The notes under the pieces were generated by a model. The model worked only from the letters and a program-made list of their open reading frames with translations. It made no database searches and had not been told where the DNA came from. Source: a virus. From it: 39,547 bases of DNA. Position 1 is the stretch's first letter. Every line of letters begins with the position of its first letter. Positions 1-7,012 of this stretch are shown piece after piece. The position numbers and the translations under genes were made by a program. The DNA lies in IMG/VR virus record IMGVR_UViG_3300021964_006482, positions 1-39,547 of that record; one strand, 5' to 3'.

Positions 1-7
1 GTATTTT

Positions 8-1204
8 TTAATATTCATTGAATACCTTTCTAAGTGCCTCTACTAGGTCACTCATCATCGCATCAGTATGTAGAGGTGTAGGAGCGATGCGTAGCCTCTC
101 TGCACCAACATCCACAGTAGGGTAGTTAATGGGTTGGATGTATATCCCATATTCGTCTAACAACCGATCACTCATAGCCTTGCACCGCTTCGCTTCGCGA
201 ACCATAACTGGTACAATATGAGTGCTGGCTGCATCGTGAACTTCTATACCTGCTTCGGTTAACATTCTAGTTAGCGTAGCAGCACGTTCTTGATGTTGTA
301 TCCTAAGTTCGTTATGATCCTTAAGATACTTGATAGATGCTAGGGCACCAGCACAAATAACCGGGCTCATGCTGGTAGTGAATATAAATCCACTGGCTAC
401 GCTGCGGATTGCGTCTATGACCGTTCCGTCACCGGCAATGTAGCCACCCTGTACACCATATGCCTTGCCCAGCGTTCCGTTGATTATATCAACACGGCCT
501 TCCCCTATCTTTTCGCAGTAACCTGCGCCAGTTTCACCGTACAATCCTACAGCATGTACTTCGTCTATATAGGTCATCGCACCGTAGCGATTAGCAAGGT
601 CGCAGACTTGAGAAATAGGGCTTACGTCACCATCCATGCTATACACAGATTCAAAGACTATGCAGGGTTTAAGTCCTAGGTTAGTAACTTCCTGTAGTTT
701 CTCTTCCAGGCTGCTCATATCATTGTGAAGCCATATACGTTTCTCTGCGCCACTGTGTCTAATACCCTGGATTAGTGAAGCATGATTCTTTGAATCTGAT
801 AGAAAACATATATCAGGTATGATACGTTTAAGTGCAACCAGTGTCCATTCATTAGCGACATAAGCACTTGTATACAGTAGAGCAGAAGGTTTTGTATGCA
901 GTCGTGCAAGCTCTAACTCTAGTGCAACGTGATAATGGCTAGTGCCGCCAATATTTCTTGTACCCCCGCTTCCACTTCCTGTTTGGTCGAGGGCTGTGTG
1001 CATGGCATCAATAACAACTTTGTTTTGACCCATGCCTAGATAGTCGTTGCTACACCAGTTGACAATGTTCTTGATGGCATATGGTCCATACCATATACTC
1101 TTAGGAAAGTCACCACGCTCACGAAGAATATCGTTAAACACACGGTACTTGCCTGTTTGTTTAAGATCATCAATAACTTGTTCAAAGGGAGTTTTGTCTA
1201 TCAT
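8..1204 (-). CDS. hemA: 5-aminolevulinate synthase (ALAS, Shemin pathway)
   Basis: This 398-residue protein should condense glycine and succinyl-CoA into 5-aminolevulinate, the first step of tetrapyrrole synthesis in alphaproteobacteria. It is full length for the family. Visible landmarks are the glycine-rich [12 protein letters not shown] stretch (76-87), the DEVHAVG motif (214-220, with PLP-contacting Asp214 and His217) and the PLP-binding lysine 247 in TLGKAYG. Related alpha-oxoamine synthases such as KBL and BioF share the fold, but the GSGSGGTRN and [12 protein letters not shown] context favours ALAS. It stands alone on the minus strand, divergent from virion genes. No Shine-Dalgarno sequence precedes the ATG; a late-promoter-like TATAAGTA ends four bases upstream, suggesting a leaderless mRNA. 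It makes sense together with the heme oxygenase and bilin reductase near 36 kb. Confidence 0.93.
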   Translation of the reverse strand: MIDKTPFEQVIDDLKQTGKYRVFNDILRERGDFPKSIWYGPYAIKNIVNWCSNDYLGMGQNKVVIDAMHTALDQTGSGSGGTRNIGGTSHYHVALELELARLHTKPSALLYTSAYVANEWTLVALKRIIPDICFLSDSKNHASLIQGIRHSGAEKRIWLHNDMSSLEEKLQEVTNLGLKPCIVFESVYSMDGDVSPISQVCDLANRYGAMTYIDEVHAVGLYGETGAGYCEKIGEGRVDIINGTLGKAYGVQGGYIAGDGTVIDAIRSVASGFIFTTSMSPVICAGALASIKYLKDHNELRIQHQERAATLTRMLTEAGIEVHDAASTHIVPVMVREAKRCKAMSDRLLDEYGIYIQPINYPTVDVGAERLRIAPTPLHTDAMMSDLVEALRKVFNEY

Positions 1205-1216
1205 GTAGTACTTATA
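1205..1216 (-). promoter_or_regulatory. Late-promoter-like box directly before hemA
   Basis: On the minus strand TATAAGTA (1216 to 1209) differs by one base from the T4 late consensus TATAAATA and ends four bases before the hemA ATG. Transcription would then start at or next to the start codon. There is no competing ribosome binding site. Confidence 0.45.
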
Positions 1217-1219
1217 CGC

Positions 1220-1225
1220 TAAATA
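1220..1225 (+). promoter_or_regulatory. Late promoter box before 1243 gene
   Basis: TAAATA in the context gctaaatagtg lies 17 bases before the ATG at 1243, with a TAGGAG ribosome binding site at 1231-1236. It sits back to back with the hemA promoter box, so the two promoters are divergent and only a few bases apart. Confidence 0.5.
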
Positions 1226-1242
1226 GTGTATAGGAGTTTAAT

Positions 1243-1530
1243 ATGAGAGCAACAGACATAGTAAGGCAAGTGCTTGATTTACTAGACGCAGTAGAAGGAC
1301 AACACGATCTAAAGCCTGAAGTTAAGATTGATGTTCAGCAGAATGACGAGCCAGACAATCGTTTCAAACAGATACTAGCAATGATGGACGCAGATAGTTT
1401 TGGTCCTCTTGCTAACTCACCTAACGAAGTTGTTGCAGACGTGGATGCAGTTACTACACTTGCTGGAGGCGGAGTAAATGGTCCAAAGCACGTAGATGAT
1501 ATTAGAGTTAAAGATCCAAGGGGATACTAA
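1243..1530 (+). CDS. Conserved T4-like phage protein, unknown role
   Basis: A 95-residue acidic protein with no membrane segment. Its middle contains SPNEVVADVD followed by TTLAGGGVNGPK, a pattern I associate with a small conserved protein of T4-like marine phages encoded next to virion genes; this is recall, not a search. A TAGGAG ribosome binding site precedes the ATG, and the gene overlaps the next by the A of TAATG, so the two are probably translated together. A role in the virion or its assembly is inferred only from the neighbours. Confidence 0.7.
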   Translation: MRATDIVRQVLDLLDAVEGQHDLKPEVKIDVQQNDEPDNRFKQILAMMDADSFGPLANSPNEVVADVDAVTTLAGGGVNGPKHVDDIRVKDPRGY

Positions 1531-2306
1531 TGGCAGCTAACGGTATATCAACACTGGCAAACAAAAAACTAAGACAGATTGCTAAACTGGAACTAGCAGA
1601 AGCAGATCGCATTGCTCGCAATGTTGTAGAGCCTGGACGCTATGCTGTTACTGAATATGAAATAGATGAACTACCTACACAATATGAAACTGACAACAGT
1701 GTTACCGATAACGCAAACTCAGCAGGACTGCTTCCAGGAAGACCTTGGAGTGCAGTAGATATACCTCCAGCAGACGTTGGTAGCCTTACACTTGCTACTG
1801 GTGTATATGAAAGAACATACGATGATTACTTTGGACAGTTAGGTGCAGGACCATATGATGATCAAGCAACATACACCACAATCATCGTAAACGGTGGCGC
1901 AACTATCACAGCAGAAGGAGCCACTTCGAGTATCAGCAGAGTAGGCACTGTTGCTGAAAGTACAAGTTATACAGCATATGGATACTTCCTAGCACCAGCC
2001 TCGGGTACATTTACATTCTATATCAATTCAGACGATGCAAGTTATTTGTTTGTAGGTGCCGGTGCTGACATTGCCAATAACATTGACCTAGACAATGCTA
2101 CAGTCGATAATGGCGGCAGACATGGTGTTAACGAAGAAAGTGGATCGTTTGATTTGGTAAGCGGAGAGTACTATAAAATATTTGCAGTGTTTGGCAACGA
2201 CACAGGACCAGGCACAGCAGAGTTTAGTTATGCTGGACCAAGTATTGCTAAGACATCAGACTTCACTGGCAGACTGTTCTACAACACAGCAACCAACGGA
2301 CATTAA
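1530..2306 (+). CDS. Virion-associated protein with PA14/GLEYA-like domain
   Basis: The 258-residue product begins with a conserved-looking phage segment (GISTLANKKLRQIAKL, residues 5-20, and LLPGRPW near 67-73). From about residue 88 it turns into a beta-rich domain: a TFTFYINSDDASYLFVG stretch followed by GEYYKIFAVFGND matches the order of conserved segments in PA14/GLEYA carbohydrate-binding domains. Such domains bind glycans, so a role as a host-surface or decoration adhesin on the particle is plausible. It is translationally coupled to the preceding gene (TAATG) and followed after three bases by another virion-type gene. Confidence 0.6.
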   Translation: MAANGISTLANKKLRQIAKLELAEADRIARNVVEPGRYAVTEYEIDELPTQYETDNSVTDNANSAGLLPGRPWSAVDIPPADVGSLTLATGVYERTYDDYFGQLGAGPYDDQATYTTIIVNGGATITAEGATSSISRVGTVAESTSYTAYGYFLAPASGTFTFYINSDDASYLFVGAGADIANNIDLDNATVDNGGRHGVNEESGSFDLVSGEYYKIFAVFGNDTGPGTAEFSYAGPSIAKTSDFTGRLFYNTATNGH

Positions 2307-2309
2307 TAG

Positions 2310-3077
2310 ATGGCAAGTAACGACAAACACATAGACTGGCACAGTGCTGTCGCACTAGGTAAATCAGGTGGCAACAGTGTTCGCAACATCTTTGGATACA
2401 ATGCGGCAATACCTGATACCTTTGTTCCAGCCTGGGAAAACGCAACTACCTACACTTATCCTACAGTGGCTGAAACAATGACCCTACGCTGGGATACAGC
2501 AGACGCAGGCTACACCGTCCTCATCAAAGGGTTGGATGAGAACTATGATGAGATACAAGAAACTATCACACTAACTGCTTCACCTGTTACACAGACAACA
2601 ACTAATCAATACTACAGAATAAATGATTTGGTTACCATAGCAACACCAGGAGGAGCGTTTGGTAATCCAGACAATGACATTACATTAACCAACGCAGGCA
2701 ACACAGTTACCTATGCTAAGATGTTAGCAGACACGGGCAAGAATCAAGCGGCTATATACACCGTGCCAAGAGGCTACCAATATGCTCTCACTCGTATTTC
2801 AGCGTTCTGTGCCTCAGCCTCACAAAACAATAGAATTATCACCTTCCGCAATGTTGCGAGACTAAAGACTGGTGTGATCCTTCGTGTTGCAGAAACAGAG
2901 TTCTTAGAGCAGATGATTATTGACAGACAGTTACCGTTTGTGTATGATGAATGTACAGACATCGAGTTCCAACTAAAAGGATCAGCAGGCACACAGTTCA
3001 TTGGTGTGTTCAGCGAAGGCATCCTACACGAGAAAAACAAACAGAGTCATCTTAATAATCTTGAACTAGGCTTCTAA
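2310..3077 (+). CDS. Putative virion structural protein
   Basis: A 255-residue, beta-rich protein without signal peptide or membrane segment. It has many Thr/Asn/Gly residues and alternating hydrophobics, typical of phage structural proteins, but no motif I recognise. It starts three bases after the PA14-like gene and is the last of the three-gene plus-strand unit from 1243; a GC-rich hairpin follows. I infer a structural role from composition and context only. Confidence 0.6.
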   Translation: MASNDKHIDWHSAVALGKSGGNSVRNIFGYNAAIPDTFVPAWENATTYTYPTVAETMTLRWDTADAGYTVLIKGLDENYDEIQETITLTASPVTQTTTNQYYRINDLVTIATPGGAFGNPDNDITLTNAGNTVTYAKMLADTGKNQAAIYTVPRGYQYALTRISAFCASASQNNRIITFRNVARLKTGVILRVAETEFLEQMIIDRQLPFVYDECTDIEFQLKGSAGTQFIGVFSEGILHEKNKQSHLNNLELGF

Positions 3078-3086
3078 AGATTAACC

Positions 3087-3113
3087 CCCCGCCTAGTGGA
3101 ACTAAACGAGGGG
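3087..3113. terminator. Hairpin between convergent operons
   Basis: CCCC at 3087-3090 pairs with GGGG at 3110-3113, and TAGT (3094-3097) with ACTA (3101-3104) around a GGA loop. It lies between a plus-strand operon and a minus-strand operon. No clear T-run follows on either side, so it may be a bidirectional terminator or an mRNA 3' end protector. Confidence 0.4.
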
Positions 3114-3177
3114 CTGCTTCTAAATGTACTTATTATTAAGGGCTATGCCCCGTAAATCTTAGTTTACTTTTATACTA

Positions 3178-3498
3178 TTATTTATTAGTCTTGCCGTTTA
3201 CAAAATCGTAAAACTTATCAGCAGCTTCTAATACAGCATCAACCCCTGGTACTTCAGGCATTGAAACAGTTGTAACTACTTCACCAGATTCAGGATCACG
3301 CTTTACAGTTTGTTCCCAACCTGCAAACTTAGCATGAAAATCACTCCAGACATTGTCTTTGGCCATTTCTAAAACTTGTGTGCGGATTTCGTAACCGTTC
3401 TTATTCATTGTTACTTTAGGCATTGCTTGCTTGAACATGTCTGCAAGCTCTTGCGTTTGCTTGAGGATAGTTTCCCCGTACTTTGTTTCTACGCTCAT
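3178..3498 (-). CDS. Small helical protein, unknown (phasin-like pattern)
   Basis: A 106-residue, mostly helical protein. The N-terminal half (ETILKQTQELADMFKQAMP) is amphipathic and recalls small phasin-like proteins, but the resemblance is too weak for a function. A strong AAGGAG ribosome binding site precedes the ATG. The gene is downstream of the overlapped small-gene array on the same strand and has its own promoter at 3550-3578, so it can be expressed separately. Confidence 0.6.
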   Translation of the reverse strand: MSVETKYGETILKQTQELADMFKQAMPKVTMNKNGYEIRTQVLEMAKDNVWSDFHAKFAGWEQTVKRDPESGEVVTTVSMPEVPGVDAVLEAADKFYDFVNGKTNK

Positions 3499-3549
3499 AA
3501 TATTCTCCTTGTGTGTATGTGTGTAGTGTTACTTTAATGTAACTTTATT

Positions 3550-3578
3550 AATGTAACAGAGTATTTAGTGTTTGTCAA
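3550..3578 (-). promoter_or_regulatory. Sigma70-type promoter before 3178-3498 gene
   Basis: On the minus strand TTGACA (3578 to 3573) is followed after exactly 17 bases by TACATT (3555 to 3550). A CTAAATAC late-type box lies inside the spacer. The leader downstream carries two GTTACATTA direct repeats. Confidence 0.55.
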
Positions 3579-3760
3579 CCACTAACGTAGTTCTTTTTTG
3601 GTCTGTACCAAACTTTCTGATGATGTAGCTTTGCACGAACATTTTGTATTTCACGCTTGTCTGCTTCGTCAGCATTTGTTTGGAGTAGAAATAGAGCCCG
3701 ATCAATGAGCTCTATATCTTTTACGTTTAGATTGAATCTTGTGTTAGGCTTATTTGCCAT
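3575..3760 (-). CDS. Conserved small phage protein, unknown
   Basis: A 61-residue protein rich in Lys, Arg and Asn, with LNVKDIELIDRALFLLQ as a probable amphipathic helix and a C-terminal WYRPKKNYVSG. I believe similar short proteins occur in T4-like marine phages, but no function is known to me. Its ATG lies inside the 3' end of the tiny 3750-3797 ORF, so it is probably the last gene of the overlapped minus-strand array; its stop codon overlaps the -35 box of the next promoter. Confidence 0.6.
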   Translation of the reverse strand: MANKPNTRFNLNVKDIELIDRALFLLQTNADEADKREIQNVRAKLHHQKVWYRPKKNYVSG

Positions 3761-3797
3761 TAATGATATCCATCTCTTCGTCCGTGTAAGGCCACAT
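3750..3797 (-). CDS. Tiny ORF (15 codons) in overlapped array
   Basis: The peptide reads MWPYTDEEMDIINGK. An AGGAG ribosome binding site nine bases upstream (3807-3811) favours this ATG; an in-frame upstream ATG at 3827 would give 25 residues but lacks a ribosome binding site. The start lies immediately downstream of the stop of the 3799-3909 membrane peptide gene, and the end overlaps the start of the 3575-3760 gene, the same coupling seen through the array. Function unknown. Confidence 0.4.
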   Translation of the reverse strand: MWPYTDEEMDIINGK

Positions 3798-3798
3798 A

Positions 3799-3909
3799 TT
3801 ATAATGCTCCTGCGTAGTGCAGTCCATTAAGAGTTAAAAAGCCTGCTAAGAATGCCATCATACCTAAAAAGATAAAAGTTGTTTTTACTAGTTCTTTCCA
3901 ACTATACAT
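3799..3909 (-). CDS. Small single-span membrane protein (36 aa)
   Basis: The 36-residue product has a short hydrophilic start (MYSWKELVKT) and one hydrophobic span of about 20 residues (TFIFLGMMAFLAGFLTL). An AAGGAAAAAG ribosome binding site lies before the ATG, which overlaps the end of the upstream gene. It is below the length used by most gene callers. The context suggests membrane remodelling or a regulatory role in the host envelope, but nothing specific can be assigned. Confidence 0.55.
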   Translation of the reverse strand: MYSWKELVKTTFIFLGMMAFLAGFLTLNGLHYAGAL

Positions 3910-4111
3910 TTTCTTTTTCCTTTTTTAACATAAGTGCTTTAGCTTCGTCCATTCTACCCATTCTTGCAAGTTCTGAAGCAGCTCTTGCTCTACCAGCTGA
4001 TTCACCTAAGGCAATCATTCCAATAAACATTGCAAATAAACCTTTGCCGATTGCTTTGAAGATTGTTGGAAGTGGATTTTGAAAAGTGGGTTGTCTAAAT
4101 GCTACAGCCAT
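3902..4111 (-). CDS. Small membrane protein next to DUF1127
   Basis: The product is 69 residues when started at the ATG that overlaps the DUF1127 stop (TAATG); an earlier ATG three codons upstream lies inside that gene. It has one membrane-type segment (IFKAIGKGLFAMFIGMIAL) and then a charged helix with ASELARMGRMDEAKALM. That helix resembles short helical modules that accompany DUF1127 in alphaproteobacteria, so the pair may act together. Function unknown. Confidence 0.6.
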   Translation of the reverse strand: MAVAFRQPTFQNPLPTIFKAIGKGLFAMFIGMIALGESAGRARAASELARMGRMDEAKALMLKKEKENV

Positions 4112-4350
4112 TACACCCACCCCTTAAGGTTTGGGTTAGTTTCTCTGTGAAACGTACCTCTTGCTATAGAGCCGATGTCTGAACGACCAATCCCTAGGTC
4201 GTGTAGTTCTCTATCTGATAGTCTAGATAGTTCTTTGATTGTTTGACGCTCTAGTGCCTTTTGGGCTCTTGTGCGTTTCCAATCGCGGATTAGGTCCGCT
4301 AGTCCATCAAAGTTTAGCCATTGTGCGGCTGTTAAGATCGCTTGTGTCAT
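4111..4350 (-). CDS. DUF1127 family small protein
   Basis: The 79-residue product ends with the DUF1127 signature: LSRLSDRELHDLGIGRSDI followed by a basic RG/H tail. DUF1127 proteins are common in alphaproteobacteria, where members have been linked to RNA turnover and to phosphate or carbon uptake. The ATG at 4350 overlaps the stop of the upstream gene (TAATG) and has a GGGAG site ten bases before it; a longer reading frame upstream overlaps that gene and is unlikely. Carriage on a phage suggests mimicry of a host regulator, perhaps connected to the phosphate transporter encoded divergently; that link is inference. Confidence 0.75.
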   Translation of the reverse strand: MTQAILTAAQWLNFDGLADLIRDWKRTRAQKALERQTIKELSRLSDRELHDLGIGRSDIGSIARGTFHRETNPNLKGWV

Positions 4351-4526
4351 TATTGATATACTCCCATTCTCGGTCCTTGACCTTTGTTCTTTAGCATGTA
4401 GTGAAAGGCATATTCCCAATCATTAGCATACTCTGTCTTAGCGTATGTGAGCATATCAGCTTCGCAGGCCCTAGAGCCTTTGCGTCCAAACATACTCACA
4501 AGGCTCTTGAATAGCTTACTAGCCAT
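4350..4526 (-). CDS. Small phage protein, first gene of minus-strand array
   Basis: A 58-residue protein starting at the ATG that follows an AAGGAG ribosome binding site; an upstream in-frame start at 4616 lacks one and is rejected. The N-terminus is basic (MASKLFKSLVSMFGRKGSR), the C-terminus aromatic and basic (YAFHYMLKNKGQGPRMGVYQ). No domain recognised. It leads the overlapping array running down to 3575 and is preceded by a leader of about 170 nt from the promoter at 4701-4729. Confidence 0.6.
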   Translation of the reverse strand: MASKLFKSLVSMFGRKGSRACEADMLTYAKTEYANDWEYAFHYMLKNKGQGPRMGVYQ

Positions 4527-4690
4527 ATTAGTCTCCTTGGTTAAGTTATTGTTATGGATGCTTGAGGAAAGCAATACCCCGGAACTTCCCCGGCGGTGCA
4601 ATCGCTTGTAACGCATGGATGATGCGCATAGTCTGTCCTATGTGTCTATATGTGTGTTGAATAGTGCAGTATTACTGTCCTATTCCTAAC

Positions 4691-4729
4691 TATTTATACA
4701 ACTATAACACCATATTCAACGAAAGTCGA
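4691..4729 (-). promoter_or_regulatory. Early plus late promoter for small-gene array
   Basis: Minus strand: TCGACT (4729 to 4724), a 17-base spacer, then TATAGT (4706 to 4701), a good sigma70-type promoter. Immediately downstream is an exact T4 late box TATAAATA (4698 to 4691). The array could therefore be expressed both early and late. Confidence 0.6.
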
Positions 4730-4811
4730 CTATTTTTTTTGCAAGACTGTGTTGCTATTTTTGCATGGGTCCGTCAACTTTTTCGTTTACCTTTAAGGAA
4801 ACAGATGTTAC

Positions 4812-4819
4812 TATAAATA
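4812..4819 (+). promoter_or_regulatory. Late promoter of PiT-like transporter
   Basis: Exact TATAAATA, 78 bases before the ATG at 4898. Confidence 0.55.
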
Positions 4820-4825
4820 ACGTTG

Positions 4826-4879
4826 CCGAGCAGACGTCGAGCTCGGTCTTAATATGTGAGCGACAGTGTTGTAGCTGTC
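4826..4879 (+). promoter_or_regulatory. Two leader hairpins before transporter gene
   Basis: CCGAGC (4826-4831) pairs with GCTCGG (4841-4846), and GACAG (4862-4866) with CTGTC (4875-4879). Both fall between the late promoter and the AGAGGAG ribosome binding site. Their role is unknown; they may be structural or regulatory. Confidence 0.35.
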
Positions 4880-4897
4880 AAGCAGAGGAGATAAAAA

Positions 4898-5857
4898 ATG
4901 GACGCACTCACCCTTTGGAGCCTTGTAGGGTTCCTATTCGCCGCTTATGCGGTTATTGCAAATGATTCGGTACAGACTCTCGGTACTTGGATCGCATCGA
5001 ACAATGAGAGATTCAACTGGAAAGTTATGTGGGCCGCCGCTAGTGCGGTTTTATTATGGGCGATTTGGTATGGATGGTATGCTTATGGCGGAGACATTTC
5101 ATACGGACGACTGAATAAGATTCCACATGTAGAAGTACAATGGTACCACGCAATGGCACCTGCCGTACTACTATTATTGACACGGGTCGGTGTACCTGTA
5201 TCAACTTCCTTTCTAGTGTTAAGTGCTTTCGCAAGTACGTTTGTGCTAGAAAAGATGTTGATGAAATCAATGATGGGTTATGTAGTTGCGGCTACTTTCG
5301 CATACGCTGTATGGTTTGTTGTTAGTCGTTGGCTAGATGAAAACGTTCCAGTCAAAGAAGAACACAAAGCCTATTGGCGTGTTGGACAATGGGTAACCAC
5401 AGGCTTCCTATGGTGGACTTGGTTATCACACGATATGGCAAACATCGCAGTGTTCCTCCCAAGAGAACTAAGTGTTGATCTAATGCTGTTGATTAGTGTT
5501 GTATTTGTTGCAGGACTAGGATTTATGCTCCGTGAAGGCGGTGGTAAGATCCAACAGATTGTTCTAGAGAAACACAATACTCGTTACATTAGAAGTGCAA
5601 CGATTATTGACTTGTTCTATTGGCTAACACTATGGTTCTTTAAAGAACTAAATGATATTCCAATGAGTACAACATGGGTGTTCGTTGGCTTACTTGCAGG
5701 ACGTGAGTTTGCTATTGCGAGCTTTATGGGCAAGAAGAAAACAAAAAGTGTATTCCCAATCGTGGGCAAAGACTTTGGTAAAATGATGATCGGGTTGAGT
5801 GCTTCATTAGCAATCGTACTATTGATTCATTATGTTATAGTTCCAAACGGACTATAA
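4898..5857 (+). CDS. PiT/Pho4-like phosphate transporter
   Basis: A 319-residue polytopic membrane protein with about eight hydrophobic spans. It shows the inverted-duplicate signatures of the PiT (PHO4) phosphate permease family. In the first half AND-SVQTLGT (21-30) corresponds to the family's ANDVAN..GT motif and GVPVSTS (98-104) to PVSTTH. In the second half SHDMAN (177-182) and IPMSTTWVFVG (254-264) occupy the equivalent places. Length is somewhat below typical PiT proteins. It would import inorganic phosphate across the host inner membrane during infection. Transcription seems to be from the late promoter at 4812, and a strong terminator follows. The assignment is by motif, so a distant relative with another substrate is possible. 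Confidence 0.7.
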   Translation: MDALTLWSLVGFLFAAYAVIANDSVQTLGTWIASNNERFNWKVMWAAASAVLLWAIWYGWYAYGGDISYGRLNKIPHVEVQWYHAMAPAVLLLLTRVGVPVSTSFLVLSAFASTFVLEKMLMKSMMGYVVAATFAYAVWFVVSRWLDENVPVKEEHKAYWRVGQWVTTGFLWWTWLSHDMANIAVFLPRELSVDLMLLISVVFVAGLGFMLREGGGKIQQIVLEKHNTRYIRSATIIDLFYWLTLWFFKELNDIPMSTTWVFVGLLAGREFAIASFMGKKKTKSVFPIVGKDFGKMMIGLSASLAIVLLIHYVIVPNGL

Positions 5858-5862
5858 AACAG

Positions 5863-5892
5863 AAAGGCAGTGTACGACGAGCTGCCTTTTTT
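5863..5892 (+). terminator. Rho-independent terminator after transporter gene
   Basis: AAGGCAG (5864-5870) pairs with CTGCCTT (5882-5888) across an 11-base loop and is followed by a T-run. Confidence 0.8.
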
Positions 5893-5893
5893 C

Positions 5894-5922
5894 TTGACTG
5901 ATAGATTATAAGACTATATAAT
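5894..5922 (+). promoter_or_regulatory. Sigma70-type promoter abutting start codon
   Basis: TTGACT (5894-5899), 17-base spacer, consensus TATAAT (5917-5922), then only three bases to the ATG at 5926. The -35 box follows the preceding terminator directly. Transcription would begin at or just after the ATG, so the mRNA would be leaderless, or the true start is internal. Confidence 0.65.
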
Positions 5923-5925
5923 AGT

Positions 5926-6162
5926 ATGATAAAAGATTGGAACACAAAAGATATTTGCAGAACCATAGGTAAGATCACTTGGGCTGCAACTGACCCAAAA
6001 ATGGATGGCTTTAACACCTGGGGGTGCAAAAGAGAACTGTATGAACTGTTATTCTTTGTGCAACAAGAACTGGACAAGTGTAGCACCTATGGTGATATTG
6101 AAGAAGAATATCTAAAGAAACATGATCAGGAGATGATGCTAAAAGCATTAGGTAAAAAATGA
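5926..6162 (+). CDS. Unknown early phage protein (78 aa)
   Basis: A 78-residue soluble protein with a central NTWGCKRELYELLFFVQQELD helix region and an acidic, charged C-terminus. No domain recognised. It is served by a consensus sigma70 promoter that ends three bases before its ATG, and no ribosome binding site is possible there, so leaderless translation is likely. It overlaps the next small gene by ATGA. Early expression suggests a host-takeover function, but the sequence gives no specific hint. Confidence 0.6.
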   Translation: MIKDWNTKDICRTIGKITWAATDPKMDGFNTWGCKRELYELLFFVQQELDKCSTYGDIEEEYLKKHDQEMMLKALGKK

Positions 6163-6257
6163 TAGAATGGTATGATTATATTTGGTTCGCAGTATTGGTT
6201 TCTTCACCAGCATTGTTATTAATTGGCATTGACTATCTAGGGGATAAGATTAAATGA
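6159..6257 (+). CDS. Small single-span membrane protein (32 aa)
   Basis: The 32-residue product is aromatic at the start (MIEWYDYIWF), then has a hydrophobic span AVLVSSPALLLIGI and a short DYLGDKIK tail. It overlaps both neighbours by ATGA (5926-6162 upstream, 6254-7012 downstream), a strong sign of a real translated gene. Function unknown. Confidence 0.55.
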   Translation: MIEWYDYIWFAVLVSSPALLLIGIDYLGDKIK

Positions 6258-7012
6258 AACTAGGTATTGCAGGTTATGGGTTTGTTGGTCAAGCACACGA
6301 GTTGATGCTGAAAAACTACCACGAGATATTAATCAGTGATCCAGACAAAGGACACTATGCAGACTTAAAGCATGCAGACGCTATCATTGTTTGCGTAAGC
6401 ACACCCGAAGGATCGCACGGTGGATGTAAGATGGACAATGTGTTTAATGTTCTTGATGCTGCACCAGATGTTCCTATACTAATAAAAAGCACACTTTCAG
6501 TTGAAGGTTGGAAGATGATAGATCATACATTTCCAAACACAAATCTTACATTTAGTCCTGAGTTCCTACGTGCGGCTCACTGGCAAGAAGATGCTCTCAA
6601 CACACGCCACTTTTACCTAGGTGGCAAAGGCACACAGTTTTGGTCAGATGTTTTGTTACAAGCTCTAGGTCCTATCAGTATCAGTATTGAAAAGCCAGCA
6701 GAACTAGTTGCAGCAAAGGCACTACGCAATAGTTTCTTAGCACTAAAAGTTATTTTCTTTAATCAAGTTTATGATTATGCACAAGCCCATGGACTAGATT
6801 ACAGTGCAGTGGCAGATGTAATCGGAGCAGACGAACGCATTGGTGCGAGCCATACTACTGTTACTGAAGAACGCGGCTACGGTGGACATTGTTTTCCTAA
6901 AGATGTTCGTGCAGTCATAAAGTCAGGGCAAGCCTATAATGCTAGACTTACCCTGCTAGAAGAAGCTGACGCTTACAATAGTACTATTCGGCGAGATACT
7001 TCTCAAGATTAG
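6254..7012 (+). CDS. UDP-glucose/GDP-mannose dehydrogenase-like, short form
   Basis: The 252-residue protein has the NAD-binding Rossmann start GIAGYGFVGQAH, STPEG (49-53), SPEFLR (101-106), the central AKALRNSFLALKVIFFN helix and the catalytic cysteine 213 in GYGGHCFPKD. Family members oxidise a nucleotide-sugar to its uronic acid and are usually 390-450 residues. Here the C-terminal UDP-binding domain is missing and the protein ends about 35 residues after the catalytic motif. It may be a minimal active enzyme or act on a different substrate. The 3' end overlaps the convergent lipase gene by 29 bases. Confidence 0.8.
   Translation: MKLGIAGYGFVGQAHELMLKNYHEILISDPDKGHYADLKHADAIIVCVSTPEGSHGGCKMDNVFNVLDAAPDVPILIKSTLSVEGWKMIDHTFPNTNLTFSPEFLRAAHWQEDALNTRHFYLGGKGTQFWSDVLLQALGPISISIEKPAELVAAKALRNSFLALKVIFFNQVYDYAQAHGLDYSAVADVIGADERIGASHTTVTEERGYGGHCFPKDVRAVIKSGQAYNARLTLLEEADAYNSTIRRDTSQD

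Larger units (their letters stand above)
4527..4897. other. Divergent control region, no coding gene
   Basis: This 371-base gap separates the minus-strand small-gene array from the plus-strand transporter. It holds a sigma70-type and a late promoter on the minus strand, a long minus-strand leader with two AGGACAG repeats and a GC-rich CCGG...CCGG patch near 4580-4596, and a late promoter with two leader hairpins on the plus strand. I see no convincing coding frame. Confidence 0.6.

Noticed and set aside
4527-4616. N-terminal extension of the 58-residue protein to 4616
   Set aside because: No ribosome binding site, while an excellent AAGGAG precedes the ATG at 4526.
4862-4879. PhoB-box-like CTGTC repeats before the transporter
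   Set aside because: The half-sites are inverted and not in the direct-repeat spacing of a Pho box; they fit a hairpin better.
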